This document shows positions 34,055 through 44,388 of a DNA stretch of 64,000 nucleotides, piece by piece. Each line of letters starts with the position of its first letter. Position 1 is the stretch's first letter. Both the position numbers and the translations under genes were made by a program. The DNA comes from Plotosus lineatus (taxonomy: Eukaryota > Chordata > Actinopteri > Siluriformes > Plotosidae), in contig CM045729.1 of the NCBI GenBank assembly GCA_024760905.1, positions 76,436,550 to 76,500,549 of the forward strand, read 5' to 3'. The notes beneath the pieces were generated by a model. The model did not search any database. It was not told the origin of the DNA and saw only the letters and a program-made list of their open reading frames with translations.

Positions 34055-34290
34055 TTGGAGAGTCCTACCATTAAAACAGCAACGTGCATGCTATGCAAGA
34101 TAACGGTTTCAAAGGGTGGCTACAGTGTTGGCAAATTTAACAAAAGCAATTTAATGACACACCTGAAGATGTATCATGTGGAAAAAGTAGAACAATTTCA
34201 GAAAGAAAAAGGAGGGAAATTAAACCAACTTTTAAAGATTTTTCAAACCAGTGGCAGCACAGACTTATTTTCATATACGTATTCTAATCC
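34055..34290 (+). pseudogene. BED-type zinc finger fragment of a hAT-like transposase
   Basis: The frame reads CMLCKITVSKGGYSVGKF, then SNLMTHLKMYH, that is CX2C and HX4H with the NKSNLxxHL pattern of BED fingers in hAT transposases and ZBED proteins. It is followed by a polar segment (EQFQKEKGGK) and then cut at 34290 by the start of Rex3 copy 2. No catalytic hAT domain follows on the far side of the Rex3. It could be a fragment of a transposon or of a domesticated gene; a transposon relic is more likely given the context. Confidence 0.6.
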
Positions 34291-35624
34291 CCCTCCTTGA
34301 ATCGCCACCTTATCGTGGTGGCGGTGTTTGCGTGACCTAATGATCCTATGAGCTATGTTGTCTGGGGCATAATGCCCCTGATAGGGTCACCCAAAGCAAA
34401 CAGGTTCTGGGTGAAGGTCCAGACGAAGTGCGATTCAGAAGACCCTTATGACATCTCAGAGATGTCCAAGGAAGCAGCCTCCCTTGCCCGGACACCGGTC
34501 ACCGGGGTTCCCTCCTGGAGCCAGGCCCGGGGTAGGGGCTCGAAGGCAAGCACCTGGTGGTCGGGCTTCTGCCCATGGAGCCTGGCCGGGCCTAGCCCGA
34601 AAAGGAGACATGGGTCCACTCTCCCATGGATCCACCACCCGTGGGAGGAGTTTTAGGGGTCGGGTGCAGTGTGAGTTATGTGGCAGCATGGGTTCTATCG
34701 GACCGATCTTCGGCTACTTACTCTGACCTTCGGGACATAGAATGTCACCTCTCTGGTGGGGAAGGAGCCTGATCTGGTGCATGAGGTGGAGAGATACCGA
34801 CTAGATATAGTCGAGCTCACCTCAACACATAGCTTGGGCTCTGGAACCATCCATGTCGAGAGAGGCTGGACCTTATTTTATTCTGGAGTTGCTCATGAGG
34901 AGAGGTGACGAGCCAGTGTGGGTATTCTTGTTGACCCCCGTCTCGGTGCCCAAATGTTGGGGTTCTCGAAAAGGTGGGGTTAATGGGGTTAACGAAAGGG
35001 TAGCTTCTCTCCGTCTTTGGGTGGGGGCGGATGGGTCCTGACTGTTATTTGTTCTTATGCACCAAATGACAGTTCGGAGTACACACCCTTTTTGGAGTCT
35101 TTGGGGTGTGTGTTGGAGAACGCTCCCTCGGGAGACTCACTCGTTGTATTGGGAGACTTCAACGCCCATGTGGGCAATGATAGTGTGACCTGGAATGGTG
35201 TGATTGGTAGGTACGGCCTCTCCAGTCTGAACCCGAATGTTGTTTCATTGTAAGACTTCTGTGCTCGTCACAGTTTGTCTATCATGAACATGAACATAAC
35301 CATGTTCGAACATAAGTGTGTCCAGAAATGCACTTGGCACCAGGACACCCTAGGTCGCAGTTTGTGATTGACTTTGTAGTCGTGTCATCGGACTTGCGGC
35401 CATATGTTTTGGACACTCGGGTGAAGAGAGAAGCAGAGCTGTCTACCGATCACTACCTGGTGGTGAGTTGGCTTCGATGGTGGGGGAGGCTGCCTTCCAG
35501 ACCTGGCAGGCCCAAGTGTGTAATCAGGGTCTGCTGGGAATGTTTGGCGGAGTCCCCTGCCTGAGAGGCCTTTAACTCCCACCTCCGGCAGAGCTACAAC
35601 CACGTCCCGGAGGAGGCGGGGGAC

Positions 35625-36278
35625 ATGGAATCCGAGTGGGCCATGTTTTGTGCCTCCATTACTGAGGCAGCAGCCCATAGCTGTGGCCATAAGGTCATTG
35701 GTGCTTGTCGTGGCGGTAACCCCCGAACACGGTCGTGGACACCTGTGGTGAAGGGGGACATCCAACTGAAGAAGGAGGCCTATCGGGTTTTATTAGCCTG
35801 TGGGACTCCTGAGGCAGCAAATAGGTACCGGCAGGCCAAATGTGCGGCAGCCGAGGCTGTCGCAGATGCAAAATTTCGGGTGTGGGAGGAGTTCAGTGAG
35901 GGCCTGGAAAGTGATTATCGGTTGGCCTTAAAATGGTTCTGGACCACCATTCGACACCTTAGGAGGGGGAAGCAGTTCTCCACAAACACTGTTTACAGTA
36001 GAGGTAGGGAGCTGGTTACCTCGACTGGGGATGTCATCGAGAGGTTGAAGGAATACTTTGAGGACCTCCTCAATCTCACCAACACAGCCTCCGTGGAAGA
36101 GGAAGACCCTGGGAGTTTGGGTGGGGGTCCGCCCATCACTGGAGTGGAGGTCATTGAGGTTGTCAAAAAACTCCTCTGTGGTCGAGCTCTGGGGTTGGAC
36201 GAGATCCGCCCGGAATATCTCAGGGCTCTGGATGCTGTAGGACTGTCTTGGTTGACATGTCTCTGCAACATCACGTAG
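35625..36278 (+). pseudogene. Rex3 copy 2: endonuclease-RT linker
   Basis: This 217-codon frame carries the linker between endonuclease and RT: HSCGHKVIGACRGGNPRTR, KKEAYRVLLACGTPEAANRYRQAK, FWTTIRHLRRGK, RLKEYFEDLLN and a final GRALGLDEIRPEYL, which is the start of RT (family pattern G.APG.DEI). It ends at a TAG where the family has Trp, followed by the RT frame at 36315. Confidence 0.8.
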
Positions 36279-36314
36279 TCATCGGAGTCTGTACCTCTGG
36301 ATTGGCAAACTGGG

Positions 36315-36710
36315 GTGGTGGTCCTGATTTTTAAGAAGGGGGACTGGAGGGTGTGTTCCAATTACCGTGGAATCACACTCCTCAGCCTACCTAGGAAAGT
36401 CTATGCAGAGGTACTAGAGAGGAGGATCCGACCGAAAGTCGAATCTCGGATTCAGGAGGAACAATGTGGTTTTCGTCCTGGCCGCAGCACTCTTGACCAA
36501 CTCTATACGCTTCACAGGATTCTGGAGGGGGAATGGGAGTTTGCCCAATCTGTCCACATGTGCTTTGTGGATTTGGAGAAGGCTTTCGACCGTGTCCCTC
36601 AAACAATCTTGTGGGGGTGTGCTCCGAGAGTACGGTGTTCCGGACCCGTTGCTATGGGCTATTCGGTCGCTGTATCATGGGAGCCAGAGTTTGGTCCGTA
36701 TTGGCAATAA
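36315..36710 (+). pseudogene. Rex3 copy 2: RT fingers and palm start
   Basis: The frame has VVLIFKKGDWRVCSNYRGI, RRIRPKVESRIQEEQCGFRPG, RSTLDQLYTLHRILEG and FVDLEKAFDRVPQTILWG. It loses register near 36615. The continuation in another frame (36466-36879) contains LHQGFPLSPILFIIF, where the usual CPLSP reads FPLSP, and ends at the palm deletion. Confidence 0.85.
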
Positions 36711-36796
36711 CAGGTGGAATTCCTTTCCAGTGGGAGTTGGACTCCACCAAGGCTTTCCTTTGTCACCGATTCTGTTCATAATTTTTTTAGTCCATT

Positions 36797-37138
36797 GTGG
36801 TGAAGAAGGAGCTGAGCCGCAAGGCAAAGCTCTCAATTTACCAGTTGATCTACGTTCCAACCCTCACCTATGGTCATGAGTTTTGGGTAGTGACCAAAAG
36901 AACAAGATCATGGATACAAGCGGCTGAAATGAGCTTCCTTTGCTGGGTGGCGGGGCTCTCCCTTAGTGATAACATAAGAAGTTCTACCATCCGTGGGGAG
37001 CTTGGACTAGATCCACTGCTCCTCTGCATTGAGAGGGGCCAGTTGAGGTGGCTCGGGAATATGGTCAGAATGCCTCCCAGATGCCTCCCTGGTGTGGTGT
37101 TTCGGGCATGTCCAACCAGGAAGAGACCCCGGGATTGA
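36797..37138 (+). pseudogene. Rex3 copy 2: C-terminal region
   Basis: The frame reads VKKELSRKAKLSIYQLIYVPTLTYGHEFWV, AAEMSFLCWVAGLSL, GELGLDPLLLCIERGQLRWLGNMVRMPP and ends RKRPRD*. The last stop replaces the usual continuation (GRPRTRWRDYV), which can be followed in the next frame to the 3' tail. Confidence 0.8.
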
Positions 37139-37424
37139 TCTAGAACACGCTGGAGGGACTATGTCTCTCGGCTTGTCTGGGACCCGCCTCGGTGCCCCCC
37201 CGGGAGAGTTGGAGGAAGTGGCTGGGGAGAGGGACGTCTGGACCTCTTTGCTTAGGTTGCTGCCCCCGCGACCCGACCCTGGACTTAGCGGAAGATGATG
37301 ATGATGATGACGACATATTCAAATCATTTTTGAAGATGCTACTGCATAAGTTTTACTGACTTAAAAAAAGAAAAAAAAAAACTATGGAAAATGTTTAAAT
37401 AATGTTCACGAGTATAATTTTAGA

Positions 37425-37620
37425 GGTGTTTCTGTCTGGAATTTGCATGGTCTCACCAGTCTTGCATGGGTTTCCTCCAAGCACTCCAGTTTTCTCCCAC
37501 AGCCCAGACACATGCACATTAGGCTAATTGGCCGTTCCAAATTAGCACTAGGTGGTTATTTGTGTTGCCCTGCAATGGCTTTGCTTCATGTTGGGTGAGA
37601 GACATAAGAACAGCCTCACT
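37425..37620 (-). repeat. dispersed teleost short repeat (unclassified), copy 6
   Basis: On the plus strand it reads GGAATTTGCATGGTCTCACC, GGGTTTCCTCC, CCAGTTTTCTCCCACAGCCC and AGACACATGCACATTAGGCT. This is the inner part of the family on the opposite strand. Confidence 0.65.
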
Positions 37621-37849
37621 CTAACCCTAGTAGTATTAAGCTATTCAGAAAATGATCAGGAGACTATATGTCCTAATGTGATTATGATATGTTTTATTTA
37701 CAGATCTAATATGGTAAGTGGTACACAGCTGTTATCAAAATTATTTATTTATTAATTTATTTATTTTATTGCATTGGTATCAGATAGGTAGTGGAATCAG
37801 CAGGTACCAAAAAGTCAAGTATCGGTATTACTCAAGTCCTCATTTGCTG

Positions 37850-38070
37850 AACTGCATAATCCTGCTACTAAGGTCAGGTGAAAGCTGTGCCTCTGTCTCC
37901 CTACATCACGGGGAGGCAAGGCACACTCTAAACAGCTCACCAGACCATTGCACGGCCAAACACACTTGCAACCCCTCACACCTGAGCAATTTAAAACAGC
38001 CAGCTAGCATAATGTGCATGCCTTTGGAATATGAGAAGAGACTGGACTTCCCAGAGAAAACCCACCCAAT
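37850..38070 (+). repeat. dispersed teleost short repeat (unclassified), copy 7
   Basis: It contains GCATAATCCTGCTACTAAGG, AACAGCTCACCAGACCATTG, ACACCTGAGCAATTTAAAAC and CCCAGAGAAAACCCACCCAA. It lies inverted relative to copy 6, about 230 bp away. Confidence 0.65.
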
Positions 38071-38431
38071 CATAGTGAGAACATTTTATTTTTTAATGAT
38101 GAATAAAGGGATAGTTTTACAAGTCTGAAATACTCTACAAAAAGAAAATGAATATTTTAAATATGTAACATTCTCAATTTGTACAACATTGTTATATCCC
38201 TATTTAAATAAAAGCAAATGTATGGCAGTGACCAAATTGCTGTTTATTTATTTATGTACGTCTTTGGACAATGTGTAAATGGACATGATCTAAAATTGTC
38301 ATTTGTCAAAAATAGATATTAAAACTAAAGGAGAAATATCAACACCAAACCAATTAAATATAATCAAAAATATTATTTGCCATAAAATTGATATATTTGC
38401 CAAATATGCAAAATATAAACAATTTCTCCAT

Positions 38432-38876
38432 TGTCACAGTACACACTAGGCAGGACCCAAACGCAGGACCACAGGAGACAGACGAGATGAGGAAAATGAG
38501 GCCTTTATTGTTAGCTCCCAGGCAGCAAAAAAAAACCCAAAAACAAAATCAAAGAACAGACAAAAGATCTAAACACTGGAGGCAGGCTGATTGAACTTGC
38601 TGAGGCAGGGTTGGCATGTAGACAAAGAACCAGCGTAATCTTGACACTGGTGCAGATAAAGTTACAGGTAGTGACTACATCAATGAACCAACACTGGGGG
38701 GATGGTTGGCTGGAGTATAAATAGGAGAGTAGATGAGGAACAGGTGTGTGGAGATAATTGGCAGCAGGGGAAGAGGCAGGCAAGAACTTGTTCGGAAGCC
38801 TGGAGAGACACATGGAAAAACAAATAACATAACCTAGAACTGCTCCCCTAGTGGTGAAACATGAAAACTCATAACA
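38432..38876 (-). repeat. LTR (3') of Gypsy copy 2
   Basis: This 445-bp segment starts TGTCACAGT and ends ATAACA on the plus strand, so both ends form the TG...CA of an LTR. On the minus strand it has a TATA-like box (TATTTATACTCC near 38720) and a downstream poly-A signal (CAATAAAGG near 38505). Directly inside the element is a purine-rich stretch (GAGACAGGGGTAC, 38892-38880, minus), the expected polypurine tract. The partner LTR is not in the window. Confidence 0.75.
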
Positions 38877-40025
38877 GTACCCCTGTCTCAATGACTGTCA
38901 CTGGGCAGACCCCCAGGCTTATCCTGTTAGAAATCGGAGATTATGGAGGGATCCAATAAAAGCTTACAGGAAAACCAAGAGCACTCCTCCGGACCGTATC
39001 CTTCCCAATCCACAAGGTACTGAAAGCCTCAGCATTGAACATTCAGCAGGCGTCTGTGTAGGCAAGATGGTAGTCTATGGGGTGGGCTGGAGGACACCAA
39101 CTACAGTTATTGTCATGAAAAGGTGTCAGGCCTGTGGTGGTTCCATTGAGGGAGTTGCACACATACTCGACACAGGCCAGGAAAGTCCTCTATGAGGATA
39201 GACTTTAAGCAACAATACATTGTAGGGTAGCTTACAGCTTTTGATTGGCTTCCTCAGACTGGCCATTAGACTGTGGATGGAAACCACAGAGAGGCTCACC
39301 ATAGCACCCTGTGTCTGTCAGAATTCTTTCCACACTTGAAGTAAACTGAGGACCCAGATTTAAGACAATGTCACTGGTGATGGTGTCCAGACAAACAACG
39401 TGATGAACCAAGATGTCTGCAGTTTTTGGCAGAAGGCAGTTTAGGCAGGGCCATGAAGTGAAACGGACTTGGAAAAGTGGCCTTAAATGATGAGAATCAT
39501 TTTATTACCTTGTGAGGGAGGGATCCCCTTGACAAAGTAAAGAGCAATGTGGGATCAGTGACATCCAAGAACTGTTAAAGGATGCAACAATCCAGATGAG
39601 GCTTATGATGAGGACTTGTTCCTAGAACAGACAACACACGTGGTGATGAAGAAGCAAGTGTCTGGCCACATTATGGGCCACCAGAAGTGGTGTTTGAGGA
39701 GGCTGATTGGCCGACCTAAGTCTAGGTGGGAGGACAACAGGGATTCTTGAGCCTATTGCTGTATCTGGGTATGCCCAGCATCAGGCATAGAGACAACAGA
39801 GGGTTAAGTTCTAGGGTCAGGTTGAGTCCTCTTGGCTTAGTGGATGACCAACTTTATCTCATGGATTAGCTGACAGACCATAAATATGATGTAAGCCCTG
39901 TTGATGATAGTCTCCAGAGAGGGAGGGAATCCCTGGGGCAGAACTGGAGGGAAAGGGCATTGGGATTGACAGTCTGAGATCCTGCTTAGAAGGTGGTGGA
40001 ATAATTAAACCAACCAACCAAATAA

Positions 40026-40029
<4 letters not shown>

Positions 40030-40113
<84 letters not shown>
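40030..40113. repeat. (AT)n microsatellite within Gypsy copy 2
   Basis: About 42 AT units interrupting the RNase H coding region. Confidence 0.95.
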
Positions 40114-40116
<3 letters not shown>

Positions 40117-40410
40117 TAAATGTAAAAATAATAATAAAGATCAATAAATAAAAAAGCCTATCTGGCCGGGTGAGAGTGAAGATGCTTGGCTAATTGAATG
40201 TAGGCCACGGTCTTGTGGCCAGTCCAGACCAGAAATGGCTGCCCAGAGCCCTCCAGCCACTGGCGTCATTCCTCCTGAACTAGCTTAACAGTAAACAGCT
40301 TACTATTACCCACATCATAATTGTGTTCTGATGTGGTCAGGGGTCTGAAAAAAAAATGCACTGGGGTGGTGCTTCTGATCCTCTGCAGAATGCTGTGAAA
40401 GACTTGCACC

Positions 40411-40734
40411 TTATCCAGTACTCACGGAGGCATCAACTTCCACAATAAACTTCCTCAAATCATCTGGGTGAAGAAGGATAAGAGCAGAAGTGAAGAATTG
40501 CTTGAGCTTCTGTGCCCTCTCAGCCTCTGGGGACCAGGTAAAAATAACAAAGGAAAAGGTATGGTGGGTGAGTGAGGAAACAACCTGCCTGTAGTTGCAA
40601 ATTAATTGGTGTAGGAACTGGAATTGTTTTGGGTTCTCTGGTGTGAGCCATTCCAAAAGAGAGTGGATCTTATTAGGGTCTGGTCTACCCTGGCCTCTCT
40701 CAATTGTGAACTCAAGGAAATACAGACAGAACAT
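40411..40734 (-). pseudogene. Gypsy copy 2: RT thumb/connection fragment
   Basis: This 107-codon frame covers the connection of Gypsy RT to RNase H: FTIERGQGRPDPNKIHSLLEWLTPENPKQ, LICNYRQVVSSLTHHT, FTWSPEAERAQKLKQFFTSALIL and a final FIVEVDASVSTG. The last motif should continue into GVGAVLSQ of RNase H but a frameshift intervenes. Confidence 0.85.
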
Positions 40735-40948
40735 GAAATTTTAATTTCTTCTCCTTTACATGAAGCTTATTGTTCAGCAGTCCCTGAAGAACTGTGCTGC
40801 TGTGTGGAACATGCCCTGCCTTACTGTGATATTTACAAGTCCATCTAAAAAAATTAGCATATTGTGATAAATTTCATTATTTTCTGTCATGTACTGATAA
40901 ATATTAGACTTTCATATATTTTAGATTCATTACACACAATTGAAGTAG

Positions 40949-41303
40949 AAGGGGCAGTGGTGGTCGAGTGGTATAGGGTGCTGGATTGCTGATCCAAAGG
41001 TTGGGGGTTCGAGTCCCACTCTCCAAAAGGTTGTCACTGTCCCCCCCAGTGCAGCTAACTGGGTTATCAAAGGCGGGCCATGTCTCTCACTGTCTATGGT
41101 GAGAGGCATGTAAAAGAACCATTGCTGACTTTAGTAAAGAGTAGGCTGCAAAGTTGTCAGCGTGTTTCTGTCCCTTGCTAAAAAGGGTTGTGACAGGAAG
41201 GGCATCTGACGTAAAAACCTCTGCCAAATCAAACGTGCGAATCAGATGATTCGCTGTGATGACTCCTGAGTAAAAGGGAAAAAGCCGAAAGGAAGACAGA
41301 CAG
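40949..41303 (+). mobile_element. tRNA-Ser-like SINE with RTE-derived 3' tail, full length
   Basis: The head (40951-41025) looks like a tRNA gene: A-box region GTGGTCGAGTGGTATAGGG, an anticodon arm TGGATTGCTGATCCA with a GCT anticodon position, and B box GGTTCGAGTCCC. This most resembles tRNA-Ser. A unique body follows (GGCGGGCCATGTCTCTCACT). Then a stretch like the RTE 5' region (GGGTTGTGACAGGAAGGGCA) and finally the RTE 3' end (AGATGATTCGCTGTG and AAAGCCGAAAGGAAG) with a GACA tail. Flanking duplications are ACACACAATTGAAGTAG (40932-40948) and its one-mismatch partner at 41304-41320. Confidence 0.85.
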
Positions 41304-41461
41304 ACACACAACTGAAGTAGCTCAAGCCTTTTATTGTTATGATATTGATAATTTTGGCAAAAAAGGAAAGAAAAACCAAAAATCCCAATCTCAAAAAATT
41401 AGCATATTTCATCTGACCAATAAAAAAATCCACCTTCAAATAATTATGTTCAGTTATCCAC

Positions 41462-41926
41462 TCAAAACTTGGTCAGGAATTCTTTTGCAGAAATGACTGC
41501 TTCAATGCGGCGTGGCATGGAGGCAATCAGCCTGTGGCGCTGCTGAGGTGTTATGGAGGCCCAGGATGCTTCGATAGCGGTCTTAAGCTCACCCACAGTG
41601 TTGGGTCTGGTGCCTCTCAATGTTCTCTTCACAATATCCCACAGATTCTCGATGGGGTTCAGGTCAGGAGACTTGGCAGGCCAATTGACAACAGTAATAC
41701 CATGGTCAGTAAACCATTTACCAGTGGTTTTGGCACAGTGAGCAGGTGCTCAAAATGATCGTGCTGAAAAATGAAATCTTCATCTCCATAAAGCTTTTCA
41801 GCAGATGGAAGCATGAAGTGCTCCACAATCTCCTGATAGCTAGCTACATTGACCCTGCCCTTGATAAAACACAGTGGACCAACACCAGCAGCTGACATGG
41901 CACCCCAGACCATCACTGACTGTGGG
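41462..41926 (-). pseudogene. Tc1-like transposase, C-terminal fragment
   Basis: Catalytic residues visible are the Asp of FQHD and the Glu of NPIENLW, 34 residues apart once the frameshift is allowed for. The first catalytic Asp and the paired helix-turn-helix DNA-binding domain lie in the missing half. The frameshift is near 41758, where LAPAH is replaced by HFEH. The product would be inactive. Confidence 0.85.
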
Positions 41927-43411
41927 TACGGAGGAGTTGAAACAGGCTTTGAGTGGTCAGGAAGTGCTTCCAGATGACTGGAAAAACTACAGCTAATATG
42001 ATCAGAAAGACAGGTAGGAGAGTTCTTGGTGTGTCCTCTGGAAGGACAGTAGATACAGAGACTTGATGGTGGAATGAGGAAGTGCCGGAGTCTGGAAAAA
42101 AGCAGAGGTTAGCTAAGAAGAAGTGGGACATTGAGAGGACCAAAAAGAGTAAACAGGATTACAGGAAGACACAGCGTAAGGCAGAGTAAACAGATGCCAG
42201 AGGAATGGAGGAGAAGTGTGATGGTGCCCATTTTTAAGAACAAGGGAGACATGCAGAGTTGTGGCAACTACAGACGGTTAAAGTTGAGGAGCCATACGAT
42301 GAAGTTAGGGGAAAGAATAGTGGAAGCTAGACAAAGGGCAGAGTCAGCATATGTGAACAATAGAGCATGACAAATGCAGTGTTTGCTTTGAGGATGTTAA
42401 TAGAGAAGTACAGAGAAAGCCAGAAGGAGATGCACTGTGCATTTGTGGATCCAGAGAAAGCATATGACAGGGTGCCAAGAGAGGAACTGTGGTATTGTAT
42501 GAGGAAGTCGTGCTGTCCGTGTGACGGAAGAGTTCAAGGTAGAGGTGGGACTGCATCACGGGTCAGCTCTAAGCCCCTTTGTGTTTGCTATGGTGATGGA
42601 CAGGCTGACAGATGAGGTGAGACAAGAATCTCCATGGACGATGTTGTTTGCAGATGACATTGTGATCTGTAGTGAGAGCAGAGAACAAGTGGAGGAAAAT
42701 CTAGAGAGGTGGAGGTATGCCCTGAAAAAAGCAGAATGAAGGTTAGCCTCAGTAAAACAGATTACATTTGTGTGAATGACAAGGACCCAAGAGGAATGGT
42801 GAGGTTACAGGGAGCAGAAATAAAGAAGGTGGAGGATTTTAAGTTCTTAGGCTCAACAATCCAGAGTAATGGATAGTGTGGAAAAGAGCTAAAGTAGCGT
42901 GTGCAGGCAGGTTGGAATGGTTGGAGAAAAGTGTGCGGTGTCATGTGTGATAGGAAGATATCGGCAAGAATGAAAGGAAAAGTGTACAAGACTGTGTTGA
43001 GGCCAGGGATGTTGTATGGTTCAGAAACAGTGGCACTAAGGATAAGACAGGAGGCAGAGCTGGAGGTAGCAGATATGAAAATGATGTTCTCTTTGGGAGT
43101 AACAAGGTTGGATAGGATCAGGAATGAGTACATCAGAGGACATGTAAGAGGTTTTGGAGACAAAGTCAGAGAGGCTAGATTGAGATGGTTTGGACATGTA
43201 TAGAGGAGGGATAGTGAGTATATTGATAGTAGGATGCTGAGCTTGGAACTACCAAGCAGAAGGCCTAGAGGAAGACCAAAGAGAAGATTTATGGATATGG
43301 TGAAGAAGGACATGAAGGTAGTTGGAGTAAGAGTAGAAGATTCAGAGGATAGTGTGAGATGGAGGCAGATCATTTGCTGTGGCGACCCCTGAAAGGAAAA
43401 GCCGAATGGAA
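41927..43411 (+). mobile_element. RTE-clade LINE, copy E, 5'-truncated
   Basis: It begins inside the endonuclease-RT linker (KEELKQALSGQEVLP) at the Tc1 break and reaches the 3' signature (GGCGACCCCTGAAAGGAAAA) at about 43400, next to a TA array. There are deletions near 42185 (linker to MPEEWRR) and near 42510 (the [15 protein letters not shown] segment is missing). The catalytic FADDIV is intact at about 42649-42666. Many small lesions break the frame: 42131-42370, 42367-42615, 42521-42739 and 42901-43203. Confidence 0.9.
42521..42739 (+). pseudogene. RTE copy E: RT palm fragment
   Basis: This 72-codon frame has VEVGLHHGSALSPFVFAMVMD (Gln of QGS replaced by His), MLFADDIVICSES with both Asp codons, and ENLERWRYAL. 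It stops where an A-rich slip occurs (AAAAAAGC, about 42726). Confidence 0.7.
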
Positions 43412-43416
43412 AATTA

Positions 43417-44058
<642 letters not shown>

Positions 44059-44115
44059 CCTCTCACTCTCTAAGACCTTGTTGAATGTTCCTGTCAGGAA
44101 ATCTACTGCTTCCTC

Positions 44116-44388
44116 TCATAGACACTTCCATACCTCCACCGGTATGTCATCAGGGCCAACTGCCTTTCCATTCTTCATCCTCTTCAATGCCCTTCTCACT
44201 TCACCCTTACTGATCTTTGCTACATCCTGCTCCTCAATGGTCACCTCTTCTACTCTTTTTTCTCTCTCATTTTCCTCATTCATCAGCTCTTCAAAGTACT
44301 CTTTCCATCTTCCCTGCACACTTCTGTCATCAGTCAATACATTTCCCTCTCTGTCCTTTATCAATCTAACTTGCTGCACATCCTTCAC
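44116..44388 (-). pseudogene. RTE copy F: RT N-terminal fragment
   Basis: The frame reads [58 protein letters not shown] and VEVWKCL*, where a stop replaces Gly in the WKCLGE motif. It continues at 43513-44058. Confidence 0.8.

Larger units (their letters stand above)
34291..37318 (+). mobile_element. Rex3-like RTE LINE, copy 2, 5' end present, palm deleted
   Basis: The 5' region opens with CACCTTATCGTGGTGGCGGT (34306) and the end is a GATGATGATGATGA tail after GACCCTGGACTTAGCGG. Between them are endonuclease frames ([22 protein letters not shown] at 35140-35205; STDHYLVVSW), a linker and RT fingers (35625-36278, 36315-36710) with NYRGITLLSL, QCGFRPGRSTLDQL and FVDLEKAFDRVP. At about 36787 the sequence jumps from ILFIIF to the VVKKELSRKAKLSIYQ block, so the catalytic box is deleted. 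A stretch at 36303-36322 (TGGCAAACTGGGGTGGTGGT) resembles the conserved Rex3 RT priming region as I remember it, which supports the name. Confidence 0.9.
37319..38431. other. AT-rich DNA with two dispersed-repeat copies
   Basis: Apart from the repeats at 37425-37620 and 37850-38070 it is AT-rich and has no coding content. Confidence 0.5.
38877..40835 (-). mobile_element. Ty3/Gypsy retrotransposon with chromodomain, copy 2, 5'-truncated
   Basis: On the minus strand the order is RT end and RNase H (40835 to about 40140), integrase (about 39720-39100), chromodomain (39030-38980, [15 protein letters not shown]), stop, polypurine tract and LTR. RT to RNase H junction: EFTIERGQGRPDPNKIHSLLEW and FTWSPEAERAQKLKQFFTSALILLHPDDLRKFIVEVDAS (40734-40411). 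RNase H: EEWRQWLEG and VWTGHKTVAYI, where the usual WTDHKN has lost its Asp. A TA array of 84 bp (40030-40113) has grown inside the coding region. The 5' side is cut at 40835 by the Tc1 insertion. Protease, gag and 5' LTR are missing. Confidence 0.85.
40836..41926 (-). mobile_element. Tc1-like DNA transposon, C-terminal half with one terminal inverted repeat
   Basis: The left terminus begins after TA with CAAGTCCATCTAAAAAAATT, the end of a well-known teleost Tc1 family. On the minus strand from 41926 to 41462 lies the C-terminal half of the transposase: VWGAMSAAGVGPLCFIKGRVN and EDFIFQHD with the second catalytic Asp. After a frameshift at 41758 come AKTTGKWFTDHG, SPDLNPIENLWDIVKR with the Glu of DD34E, and a stop at 41462-41464. 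The N-terminal half and second inverted repeat are missing; RTE copy E begins at the break. A SINE is inserted in the terminal region. Confidence 0.9.

Noticed and set aside
40951..41025. A tRNA-like sequence with A and B boxes and a GCT anticodon position
   Set aside because: It is followed by SINE body and tail and sits between SINE target duplications, and the acceptor stem cannot pair properly. It is a SINE head, not a tRNA gene.
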